64,000 nucleotides of DNA, taken from the NCBI RefSeq assembly GCF_018847975.1, contig NZ_CP072597.1, forward strand, positions 124,001-188,000. Reading direction: 5' to 3'. Origin of the DNA: Lysobacter sp. K5869. Lineage in GTDB: Bacteria > Pseudomonadota > Gammaproteobacteria > Xanthomonadales > Xanthomonadaceae. Below, piece by piece: positions 34,769 to 42,580 of the stretch. A model generated the notes under the pieces. The model did not search any database. It was not told the DNA's origin and worked only from the letters and a program-made list of their open reading frames with translations. The position numbers and the translations under genes were made by a program. Each line of letters begins with the position of its first letter. Positions within the stretch are counted from its first letter, which is position 1.

Positions 34769-35257
34769 GGACTTGCTCCTTATCCTCTATGGTCCTGAGA
34801 CGTTTTTCGTCCTGAAACGTTGTCTGCCGCGGCGCGTCGCGCAGTGCGCCGATGTCTTTTCGCTTTCGCCCGCCGCCGCCGCGAGGCGGGCGAACCGCGA
34901 TGGCGATCCGCGGCCGGATGCGTTGCCGGCTCGAATCTTCCAACGCCGATCACAGTTCTCACCGGACACGGAAAAACACAGGTTTTTCCGCTGTTTTTCG
35001 CGCCTTTTCGCGGGCGCGAAAGCTCCCGTCGGCGCGCGCTTTCGAGGCGCGCGCGTTGCGTCAAACACGAGCGGATCCGTCGCGTCGCGACGGCGTCGTC
35101 GGCGCGCGGGTGACGTTCGTCTGTGTCGCGGCCAATGCCGCCGGCGCACGTTCGCGCCGTTGGGACCGGGGCGCGGCTGCGTCGGCGTTCGCTCAGCCGA
35201 TGCGCAGTCGCGCCGGGATCCAATCGCCTCGTCCGCCGCGCCGCGCGGCGGATCGTT
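34769..35257. other. 489-bp gap within the large operon
   Basis: No gene is supported; the short frames here are Arg/Ala-rich shadows. The gap carries a T/A-rich patch at about 34970-35010 with interleaved GTTTTTC/GAAAAAC runs that could form a hairpin. As the only long gap between the eight genes it could hold a second promoter, but no clear hexamers were found. Confidence 0.4.
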
Positions 35258-35965
35258 TCACTGCTTCGGCAGCCCCCAATCCGCGGCGTCGGCCGAATAC
35301 GAACGGATGCTCGGTTCGGGCCGGCCGCTGTCGGCCTCGACCCGCTCGCTGTAGCGCAGTTTCGCGCTCATGCCGGCTTCGCCTTGCGCGTCGCGCAGCG
35401 CCGCGTCCACGCTCAACGATTCCTCGGTCTGCGCGCTGCTGGCGCGCCGCGCCGCCAGCGCGTCGCTGGCTTCGTAGCGCAGCTCCAGCCAGCCGCGTTC
35501 GCCGGCCAGCGCCTTGCGCACCTTCGCCGCCTGTTCGGCGGTCAGCATCAGATTGAACGCGGCGTGGTACGGCGGCGCGCCGGAGGACTGCGCCTTGGCT
35601 AGTTCCTCGAAGCCGCCGGCGCCGTCGCCGAGCATCAAGCGCACCGAACCGACTTCGACCGGCTCGGGCGACAGGCTCAACTGCGCCGGCGGCACCTGCG
35701 CGCGCGCAGCCAGTTCCGCGCGCACTGCGTCCAGCGCCGCGGACGGCACGCCCCAGCTCGCGGTCAGCGCCAGCATCGTCACCGGCCCCGCGCCGATCAA
35801 GCTGAACTGCGCGCGCCCGTCGCCGCCGCGCGCCACGCCCGGCGCGCACGGCCGATAGCGCCAGGCGCCGCCCGCGTCGCGCGCGACCAGCACGCCCTGC
35901 ACTTCTTCATAGCCGCCGTCGCCGGCGGTGTCGTCCTTGCTCGCATTCATGCGATCGCTCCCCAT
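35258..35965 (-). CDS. short member of the giant-protein family (protein 4)
   Basis: The 235-residue protein corresponds to the N-terminal module alone. VQGVLVARDAGGAWRYRP, LTASWGVPSAALDAVRAEL, VEVGSVRLMLGDGAGG and AAFNLMLTAEQAAKVRKAL align with the same positions of proteins 1-3. It lacks the PQG module and the C-terminal beta repeats. The start could be either MGSDRM (35965) or MNASKD (35950). It is 18 nt from the stop of protein 5. No function is known. A free-standing single module suggests that this domain can act on its own, perhaps as a partner or cap for the larger members. Confidence 0.72.
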   Translation of the reverse strand: MGSDRMNASKDDTAGDGGYEEVQGVLVARDAGGAWRYRPCAPGVARGGDGRAQFSLIGAGPVTMLALTASWGVPSAALDAVRAELAARAQVPPAQLSLSPEPVEVGSVRLMLGDGAGGFEELAKAQSSGAPPYHAAFNLMLTAEQAAKVRKALAGERGWLELRYEASDALAARRASSAQTEESLSVDAALRDAQGEAGMSAKLRYSERVEADSGRPEPSIRSYSADAADWGLPKQ

Positions 35966-35983
35966 CCTTGATTTCGCTATGAC

Positions 35984-37786
35984 TCAATTCGTCGTCGCCA
36001 ACGCGGCTTCGCTGCTGCGCAGGCGCAGCGGCGCGTCGGGCTGCAGCACCGGCGACCACGTCGCCTGCGCGTTCCAGCGCCAGCGATAGCCGCCGCGGAA
36101 CGGCGACAACGCCAGCCAACCCCAGTCCTGTCGCGGCCGCGCGCGGGTGAAGCTCAGGCGCTTGCGCCGCTGCGGATCGTCGATGCCGTCCTCGGGCGCG
36201 ATCTCGATCGCGCACTGGCGGGCGTCGTCGTCGAACTCGCACTCCAGCGCCAACTCGCGCGAGCCGCTGCCGTCGAAACTGAAAGCGTCCAGGCGCAGGC
36301 TGTCGGCCGGCTGCGGCGCCATCGCGCGCTGCGCGCCGTCGCTCTTGGCGCGGGCGACGGCGCGGATCGCCGCATCGTCGACGTCGAACGGCACGGCGAA
36401 GGCCAGCTCCGGGCGCGCGGCATCGAGCGTTCCGCGCGCGCTCCAGGGCTTGCCCTTGCGCGTGCCGAAACATTCGGCGTCGATGTCGGCCTGTTGCAGG
36501 AACGCGGGCTCGGCCTCCACCGGCAGCCAGCGCAAGCCGAAATCGTCCACGCCGACCAGCAGATGCTCGCGCTCGCCGCTGCGCAGCGGGCCCTTGAGGG
36601 TTTCCGCGCGGCCGTCGCTGAGCAATACCGCGCTGGTCTGCCATTGATACGCCAGCGTCTCGGTCGGCGACAAACGCAGATCGAGCGTGGTGGGCCGGTC
36701 GGTCGCGGTCAGCGGCGCGGTCGCTTTCACCGTGAACATGCGCGCCGGCGGCTTGGCCGGCACCTGCACGTCCACTTGCGCCGACACCACGCCGACCCGC
36801 CGCGACGGCAGGTTGGCGCGCACGCTCAGGCTGCGCCAGCCGCTGGCCAGCGCGCGCGCGTCGAAGCGGCGCACCACGCGGTCGTGCAACTCGCCGGCCG
36901 GCAACGTGCGCAGCGGGCCGAGCGGATCGGCTTCGAGGATCAACAGGCGCGGCGCGAGCAAGGCGTCGGCCAGATTCCATTGCACCCGGCCGGAGCTCAT
37001 CGCCGCCGCGTCGAACGCCAGCGTCGCGCCGACCGGCGCGTCGGCCGGCGACGGCTTGGGCGTGGCGAAGCGCGCGGCGATGCGGTCGAGCACGGCGTCG
37101 GCCAGGGTTTCCTTCGCGATGTCGGCCGAACGCTCGGGCAAACCGAGGCCGAGCAGGTGCGGCGCGTCGAGCAAGCGCTGGCGCAGCAGCGCCGCGTCGA
37201 TCTCGTTGCCGCCGCCGGCCAGCGCGCGCACCGCGGCGAGCAAGGCGGCCGGATCGAAGGTCAGGGTCAGCGGCACGCGCTCGGCCACGCCGCGCACGCG
37301 CAGCCAGGCGCTGGCGCCGACCGCGAGCAAGCCGCGCTGCAGCGCGGCGACGAACAGATCGGTGCCGGCGCTGTCCAGGCGCACGGCCAGATTCATCGCG
37401 CCCAGGCTGGCGGCGTCGAGCGACAACAGCTCGCCCAAGGCCGGCGGCAGATCCAGCGCCTGCACCGCGTTGAGCCGCAGCCAGCCGCCTTCCACCGCCA
37501 ACGGCGCCAGTTGCACGCGCTGGCCGAGATCGAACGCGGCCTGGCGCGCTTCGCTCAGGCCGAAATCGGCGGCGAAAGCCAACGACAGGATCGAGTAGCG
37601 CGCCAGCGCGTTGCCGCGGTCTTGCTGCACGATGTCCAGACGCAGCGGCGATTCGCCGTCGACGCTGTACGCCGCCAACGCTTGCGGCGGCAGCAGGAAA
37701 CGGCCGGGTTGATCGAACGCGGCGTAAGCGCGGCGCTGCGCGATCGGCAGCGGCGAACGCCAGTCGGGGCGGGCGGCGAAGGACAT
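35984..37786 (-). CDS. member of the giant-protein family (protein 5)
   Basis: The 600-residue, Ala/Arg/Leu-rich protein is unrecognised. The N-terminus carries a weak version of the family module (YAAFDQPGRFLLPPQAL and VQLAPLAVEGGWLRLNAVQ). The remainder looks like successive beta-sandwich domains (VSAQVDVQVPAKPPARM, LAYQWQTSAVLLSDGRAE, LALECEFDDDARQCAIEI). There is no signal peptide or membrane segment. Its ATG is 1 nt from the stop of protein 6, so the two are tightly coupled, and protein 4 follows after 18 nt. Homology to proteins 1-3 is less certain than among those three. Confidence 0.7.
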   Translation of the reverse strand: MSFAARPDWRSPLPIAQRRAYAAFDQPGRFLLPPQALAAYSVDGESPLRLDIVQQDRGNALARYSILSLAFAADFGLSEARQAAFDLGQRVQLAPLAVEGGWLRLNAVQALDLPPALGELLSLDAASLGAMNLAVRLDSAGTDLFVAALQRGLLAVGASAWLRVRGVAERVPLTLTFDPAALLAAVRALAGGGNEIDAALLRQRLLDAPHLLGLGLPERSADIAKETLADAVLDRIAARFATPKPSPADAPVGATLAFDAAAMSSGRVQWNLADALLAPRLLILEADPLGPLRTLPAGELHDRVVRRFDARALASGWRSLSVRANLPSRRVGVVSAQVDVQVPAKPPARMFTVKATAPLTATDRPTTLDLRLSPTETLAYQWQTSAVLLSDGRAETLKGPLRSGEREHLLVGVDDFGLRWLPVEAEPAFLQQADIDAECFGTRKGKPWSARGTLDAARPELAFAVPFDVDDAAIRAVARAKSDGAQRAMAPQPADSLRLDAFSFDGSGSRELALECEFDDDARQCAIEIAPEDGIDDPQRRKRLSFTRARPRQDWGWLALSPFRGGYRWRWNAQATWSPVLQPDAPLRLRSSEAALATTN

Positions 37787-37787
37787 G

Positions 37788-40286
37788 TCAGAGCGCCGTC
37801 GCGAACAGCACGCCGGTGTCGTCGGCCTGCCATGCAGAGGTGGGCGTCTTCTGCCCGGACTTGAACACCACGGTCTTGCGGTATTCGTAACGGCCTTCGC
37901 TGTCTTTGCGCAGTAGGATGTCCATCAGCGGCACCGGCACGTCGATGTCGACGCTGGTGGCGCCCGCGTTCAACACCGCCCGGCGGTTGCCGCGGAACTC
38001 GATGATGATGCTGAGGATCTCGCCGCGCTCGTCGCCGGCGTTGGTCAGCACTTCCGGCGCGGTCATCACCGTCACCGTGCGCACGGTTTCCTGGTCGATG
38101 CTGTCGTCCAGGGTGTACTTGAGGATAGCCTCGCCGTCGGGCACCGCGCGCACCGAGGCGGTGTTGAAGATCGCGTCCGCCGGCAGCGGGCCGGTCGGCA
38201 GCGTCGCCGGCTGCACGACGAAGTCCACGCTCTGGTCGGGGCCGATGGTCACCGGCTGGCTCAGGTCCAGGCCTTCGATGCGGCCTTCGACCAAGCCCTC
38301 GCCGCGGGTGATCCACACCGGCAAGCGGGTGATGCGCAGCGCGCTCTCGATCGCGTTGAGCAGTTTCACCGTCACCGCGCCGGTGTTCGGGTCGGGCGTT
38401 TCGATCGAGCGGAACAGTTCGCCTTCCATGTCGGCGAAGTTGAGCTTGACCGGCACGGTGACGTTCTCGTTGACGCCGCTGGCGACCACCACGCTGCCTT
38501 GCAGCAGGTTGGACGCGCCGCCGGCGGCCATCAGCACGCCGAACACGTCCTGGAAGTCCTTGAACTCGAAGCGCTCGTTGACGGTGAAGCCGTTGTCCCA
38601 GTCGATGGTCGCCGGCACGGTTTCCGAACGCACCGCGCCGTTGCGCAGCAACGCCATCTGCAGGGTCGAGGTGGCGCGCAGCAGACGCAGCTCGAACTCG
38701 CGGGTCGGATTCGCCGCGGTGACCGGCACTTTGTCGGCGAGCGCGGTGCGCGCGGCGAGCAAGCGCTCGCCGTCGGTGACCGGGCGCACTTCGCAGGTCA
38801 GATCGACCATCACTTGTTCGGCGTTGCTGCCTTGATCGACCTGGAACACCAGCGCCGGCGCGTGCGGCGCATCGCTGCGGCGCGCGAGCTTGAACGAATC
38901 GGGCAGGTAATAGATCCGCGCCGGGTCGTTCAAATCCTGGAAGTAGGCGTGAGCGCGGCCGGTGTCGGCGGGAAAGCGCAGCGAGTGCACGGTCCAGCGC
39001 GGCGCGCGCGGGCCGGTGGCGCTGCCGGCCGGGTACAGATACGGGTGCAGCGCCGGCTCGAACAACAAGGCGATGCTGCAGTCCTGCGATTGATTGGATA
39101 CGTCGAAGCGTTGCTCGGGCGCGGGCGGCTCGGGCTCCGGCTGCGGTTCGGGTTGCGGCCGCGGGAACGGGAACGGCCGCGGACGCGGGTCGAACGGCTT
39201 GCGCCGCCACACCTCGTCGCCTTCGATGATCGAGGCGCCGCCGCCACCGGGACGCAACATCGCCGCGGCCATGCCGCGCGGCGGCGCGATGCGCGCGCCG
39301 GCGTCCGGCGCCGGCGCGGCCGCGGCGGCGACGTTCGCCTTGAGCATCATCTCCGCCGCCGGCGCGCGCATCAGCTGCATCTGGCCCTTGACCATCATCA
39401 GCTGGCGCTTGGGCGCGTCCGGCGCCGCCGCGGCCGCGCGCGGCACCGCCACGGTGTAGCCGCGCGAAACGATCAAGCGGCATTGGGTGTCGGCGGACAT
39501 GAAAGCGCGCAGCAGGTTGTCGCGCTCGGCCAGATTCAGATGCAGCATCACCACGCAGCCGCCGCGCGGATCGTCGAGGATCTCGCCGGCCGGCAGGCGT
39601 TGTTCGATCGACGTGCCCGGCGCGCGATAGGCGATCACCGCGGCGCGGTTGATCCCCATCATCACCATCGTGCGCGCGGCCTCGGCGATTTCCGGCGCAG
39701 GATAGGTTTCCAGCGCCAGACTCACCGCGTACAGGCCGTCCTGGCCCTGGTTCTCGGCGACGCTGATTTCGTAGCGGCCGTTGCCGTTGCGCAGGCGGAA
39801 GCGCGGCAGCCAGTAGCGCTGCTGCGGATTCTTGGCGTCCTCGAAAATGCAGCGGTCGTCGGGCGCGGCGTTGGGGCTGATCGGATAGGCCGACTCGGCG
39901 CGGGTGAAGCCGCCGCCGGTGTTGGGCAGCAGGCCGGGCCGCAGCGCGTCCAGGCGCGGGCGCAGCGTGCGGCCTTCCAATTGCGCGATCAGCGCGGGCT
40001 GCGCGCGCAGCACCGCCGGATTGACCCGCAGCGCGGCGCCCGGAATGAAGGCCGGCGCGACCGCCGGCGGCGGTGCGACGACCGCGGCGGCCGCGGGCGC
40101 GACGGGCGTCGCGGCATGCACGGCCGGCGGCACGGCGACGGCCGCGCCCGGGATGCGGATGCGCAGGCCCGCCGCGGCGATCGCGGCCGCGGCCGGCGCC
40201 GGAGCGGGTTCGGCCGCGGGCGCGGCCGGTGCCGGGCGGACGCCGGCGACGATCTGATTCAAGTTGAGCAAGCGTCCCAGCGGCAT
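37788..40286 (-). CDS. member of the giant-protein family (protein 6), first gene of operon
   Basis: The 832-residue protein is unrecognised. The start MPLGRLLNLN at 40286 has a GGGAGAGG ribosome site. Residues about 15-85 are Ala/Pro/Val-rich low complexity. The family motif occurs twice, FEDAKNPQQRYWLP near 149 and FQDLNDPARIYYLP near 449, so the protein looks like an internal duplication of the N-terminal module. A Pro/Arg/Glu-rich hinge (about 365-395) joins the halves. The C-terminal part is beta-rich (FEFKDFQDVFGVLM and IIIEFRGNRRAVLN). No export signal is seen. It is first in the operon, 171 bp from the NmrA-like gene. Confidence 0.72.
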   Translation of the reverse strand: MPLGRLLNLNQIVAGVRPAPAAPAAEPAPAPAAAAIAAAGLRIRIPGAAVAVPPAVHAATPVAPAAAAVVAPPPAVAPAFIPGAALRVNPAVLRAQPALIAQLEGRTLRPRLDALRPGLLPNTGGGFTRAESAYPISPNAAPDDRCIFEDAKNPQQRYWLPRFRLRNGNGRYEISVAENQGQDGLYAVSLALETYPAPEIAEAARTMVMMGINRAAVIAYRAPGTSIEQRLPAGEILDDPRGGCVVMLHLNLAERDNLLRAFMSADTQCRLIVSRGYTVAVPRAAAAAPDAPKRQLMMVKGQMQLMRAPAAEMMLKANVAAAAAPAPDAGARIAPPRGMAAAMLRPGGGGASIIEGDEVWRRKPFDPRPRPFPFPRPQPEPQPEPEPPAPEQRFDVSNQSQDCSIALLFEPALHPYLYPAGSATGPRAPRWTVHSLRFPADTGRAHAYFQDLNDPARIYYLPDSFKLARRSDAPHAPALVFQVDQGSNAEQVMVDLTCEVRPVTDGERLLAARTALADKVPVTAANPTREFELRLLRATSTLQMALLRNGAVRSETVPATIDWDNGFTVNERFEFKDFQDVFGVLMAAGGASNLLQGSVVVASGVNENVTVPVKLNFADMEGELFRSIETPDPNTGAVTVKLLNAIESALRITRLPVWITRGEGLVEGRIEGLDLSQPVTIGPDQSVDFVVQPATLPTGPLPADAIFNTASVRAVPDGEAILKYTLDDSIDQETVRTVTVMTAPEVLTNAGDERGEILSIIIEFRGNRRAVLNAGATSVDIDVPVPLMDILLRKDSEGRYEYRKTVVFKSGQKTPTSAWQADDTGVLFATAL

Positions 40287-40457
40287 GTACCTCTCCCTGT
40301 CTTGGCGCAAAGCGTCGCCATCGCGGCGCCTTGGGCGCCGCGTCCGTTTCCGTATGGTCTGGATCGATTGCGCGATGCGCGCCGATCACCCCGGATCAAA
40401 CGCCGCTGCCGGGCGCGGCCGGACATTTCAAAAATGAAACATCGCCGCCGGCGCGGT

Positions 40458-41315
40458 TCAGGCCGCGCCGGCCAGGGCGTCGATGTATTCGCGCAGGGTG
40501 GTTTCGCCGCGCCACGGGTGCTCGGCCAGCTCCAGGCCGTCCACCGTCGCCGCGGTCATCGCGGCGTACGACGACGCCGCCGGGGCCGAGAAGCCGAGTT
40601 CGCGGAAGCCCTCGACCCAGCGGTCGCGCGGCACTTCCTCCACCCGCACCTCGCGGCCCAGCGCGCTGGCGAAGCAGACCGCGACATCCTCGGGCGCGTA
40701 ACGGCGCGGGCCTTCGGCATAACGCACCTCGCGCTCGGCGGCCGGCGCGGTCATCAGTTCGGCGGCGACGCGGCCGAGATCGCAAGGCGCCACCATCGGC
40801 AAGCGGAACGACGCCGGCAAGAAGCTGCGCACGATGCCGTCGGCGCGCGCGGTCGCCAGCGCGGCGTCCCAGTTGCTCATGTAGTAGGCGGCGCGGATCG
40901 TGCTGAAGGGGATCGGTTGCGCTTCCAACGCGCGCTCCATTTCGTACAGCACGCCCAGATCGCCGGCGCGCTCGATCGGCTGCGCGCCGTAGGTCGATTC
41001 GGCGACGATCTTCTCCGGTCCCGAATCCTGCAGCGCCGCGACGATCGAACGCACGCTCTCGCGTTCGACCATGTCGGTATCGGCGGCGACCGCGGCGGGC
41101 GGATTGAGCAGGAACAGGCGCCGGCCGCGGCGGAACACTTCGCGCAAACCGCTGGGGTCGCGCACATCGGCCAACGCGACCCGCGCGCCGCGCGCTTCCC
41201 AGTCGCCGCGTTTGGCCGGATCGTGGGTCACCACCGTGACCGCTTCGCCGCGTGCGATCAGTTCCTCAGCCAACGCCGAACCGACGTGGCCGGTTCCGCC
41301 CAGCACGATATGCAT
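40458..41315 (-). CDS. NmrA-like NAD(P)-binding protein
   Basis: The 285-residue atypical SDR has the nucleotide-binding start MHIVLGGTGHVGSALAEEL (GGTGHVG) and the NmrA-family segment STIRAAYYMSNWDAAL. It resembles NAD(P)H:quinone-type or NmrA-type sensors, and the substrate is unknown. It reads in the same direction as the large operon, but 171 bp and a small inverted repeat (TTTCA-AAAA-TGAAA at 40426-40439) separate them. That spacer may contain the operon promoter. A functional link with the operon is possible but unsupported. Confidence 0.85.
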   Translation of the reverse strand: MHIVLGGTGHVGSALAEELIARGEAVTVVTHDPAKRGDWEARGARVALADVRDPSGLREVFRRGRRLFLLNPPAAVAADTDMVERESVRSIVAALQDSGPEKIVAESTYGAQPIERAGDLGVLYEMERALEAQPIPFSTIRAAYYMSNWDAALATARADGIVRSFLPASFRLPMVAPCDLGRVAAELMTAPAAEREVRYAEGPRRYAPEDVAVCFASALGREVRVEEVPRDRWVEGFRELGFSAPAASSYAAMTAATVDGLELAEHPWRGETTLREYIDALAGAA

Positions 41316-41495
41316 GCGCGCGTCTCCGTAAACACGATGCGCGGCAGCTTATCGGCGCAGCGGTAAGCCCGGCGCCACGGCGAGGTGAAGGGAACGTAGC
41401 GTCGCGGCGGTCGCCGTCGTCGAAGCGCGCGCGGCGCCAGCGCGCGGTGGTCGCATCGAACCGGCGCGTCGCGCGCGGCCGGCCCCGCGCGGCGA

Positions 41496-42287
41496 TCAAG
41501 CCTTGGTCCGGGCCATCTTCCCGGCGGCGCCCTTGCGCGCCTTGCCCGTGCTGCGGCCGGCCTCTTGCGATTCGGCTTCCGCGATGAGTTCCAGCACGTC
41601 GGCGATGATCCGCGACATCGCCGCGTGCGCCGCCGCGGCGTCGCCGGCCTTGATCGCGTCGAGCACCTTGCGGTGCGCGGGAATGCTCGCGGTGCGGCCC
41701 TTGATCCGGTTGGTCAGCTGGATCGAGATGCGCAGCGCAGTGTTCACCAGATCGTGCAGCTGCATGTAGAAGGGATTGCCGGTGGCGTCGAGGATCGCGA
41801 CGTGGAAGGCCACGTCGGAGGTCAGGTGATCGTCCTGACCGCGCTCGGCCGCGTGCATGCGCTCCAGTCCGCGCTCGATGTCCTCGATCGCGCGCGCATC
41901 GGCGTTGCGCGCGGCCAGCGCCGCGGCGGTGGGCTCGATGCCCAGGCGCATCTCGGTGAACGAGCGCAGCAGCTTGTACGAGAACTTGCGCTCCAGCATC
42001 CAGCGCAGCACGTCGGCGTCGAGCAGGCTCCACGCGCGCTCGGGCTGGACCACGATGCCGCTGCGCGGCCGCGCCGACAGCATGCCCTTGGAGGTGAGCA
42101 TTTTGATCGCTTCGCGGGTGACGCTGCGGCTGGTCGAATACGCCTCGGAGATTTCCGCTTCGGTCGGAAACCCGCCGGCCTCGTAACGTCCGAGGACGAT
42201 CTCGCGGCCCAGCGCATTCAACAGTTGTTCCGTCAACGTCATGCGGCCGGTCAGCAGCGACCGTCCTGCGGGCTCGATTGGAGGCAT
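41496..42287 (-). CDS. GntR/FadR-family regulator of the galactoside locus
   Basis: The 263-residue regulator has an N-terminal winged helix (about 18-85, with FPTEAEISEAYSTSRSVTREAIKML) and a C-terminal FCD effector domain (about 105-235, with SDVAFHVAILDATGNPFYMQL, a metal-binding pattern). DgoR, the galactonate repressor of E. coli, belongs to this subfamily. The gene is divergent from the GH36 alpha-galactosidase. The conserved AT-rich 14-mer at 42532 lies between them and recurs before the TonB receptor of the same locus. It is probably the repressor of the whole locus, responding to galactonate or a pathway intermediate. A Lys/Arg-rich tail extends the C-terminus. Confidence 0.88.
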   Translation of the reverse strand: MPPIEPAGRSLLTGRMTLTEQLLNALGREIVLGRYEAGGFPTEAEISEAYSTSRSVTREAIKMLTSKGMLSARPRSGIVVQPERAWSLLDADVLRWMLERKFSYKLLRSFTEMRLGIEPTAAALAARNADARAIEDIERGLERMHAAERGQDDHLTSDVAFHVAILDATGNPFYMQLHDLVNTALRISIQLTNRIKGRTASIPAHRKVLDAIKAGDAAAAHAAMSRIIADVLELIAEAESQEAGRSTGKARKGAAGKMARTKA

Positions 42288-42530
42288 TGCGTGCGACTCG
42301 GGTGGGGGAACCTGGCGCCGCGCAGCGGACGCGGCTAGCGCGCGGCAGCGGCATTGGCGTCACCATAGCATGCGGCCGCGAGGCGCCCCATCACGTTGCG
42401 AGGCCGCCGCGCAGGCCGTATCGGGCCGCATCGAGCCGTATCCGACGCCGCTTTCATCGCCGCTTCCGACCTCGTCTCCGAGGGTCCGCACGCGGCGAAA
42501 AATCCCGCGAGAATCGACGCCGGATCATTC

Positions 42531-42546
42531 ATATGATAAATACTAC
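42531..42546. promoter_or_regulatory. candidate operator, GH36/regulator intergenic region
   Basis: TATGATAAATACTA (42532-42545) is identical to 59122-59135 in front of the TonB receptor. The core approximates an inverted repeat, xTAT-GATAA-ATAC. It contains a TATGAT that may also serve as a -10 box for GH36, whose ATG is at 42581. Confidence 0.65.
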
Positions 42547-42580
42547 AAAGAGGGGAAAGTCTCCACAGAGGTAGACCGTC

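Noticed and set aside
34780..35223. 147-residue frame in the operon gap
   Set aside because: Arg-rich, overlapped by several competing frames, no ribosome site; it looks like non-coding sequence.
24774..40286. contractile injection system or type VI cluster
   Set aside because: No sheath, tube, spike, baseplate or AAA+ ATPase protein was recognised among the eight genes.
38499..41366. 955-residue plus-strand open frame
   Set aside because: It is antisense to protein 6 and the NmrA-like gene, with Arg/His/Ala-rich shadow composition.
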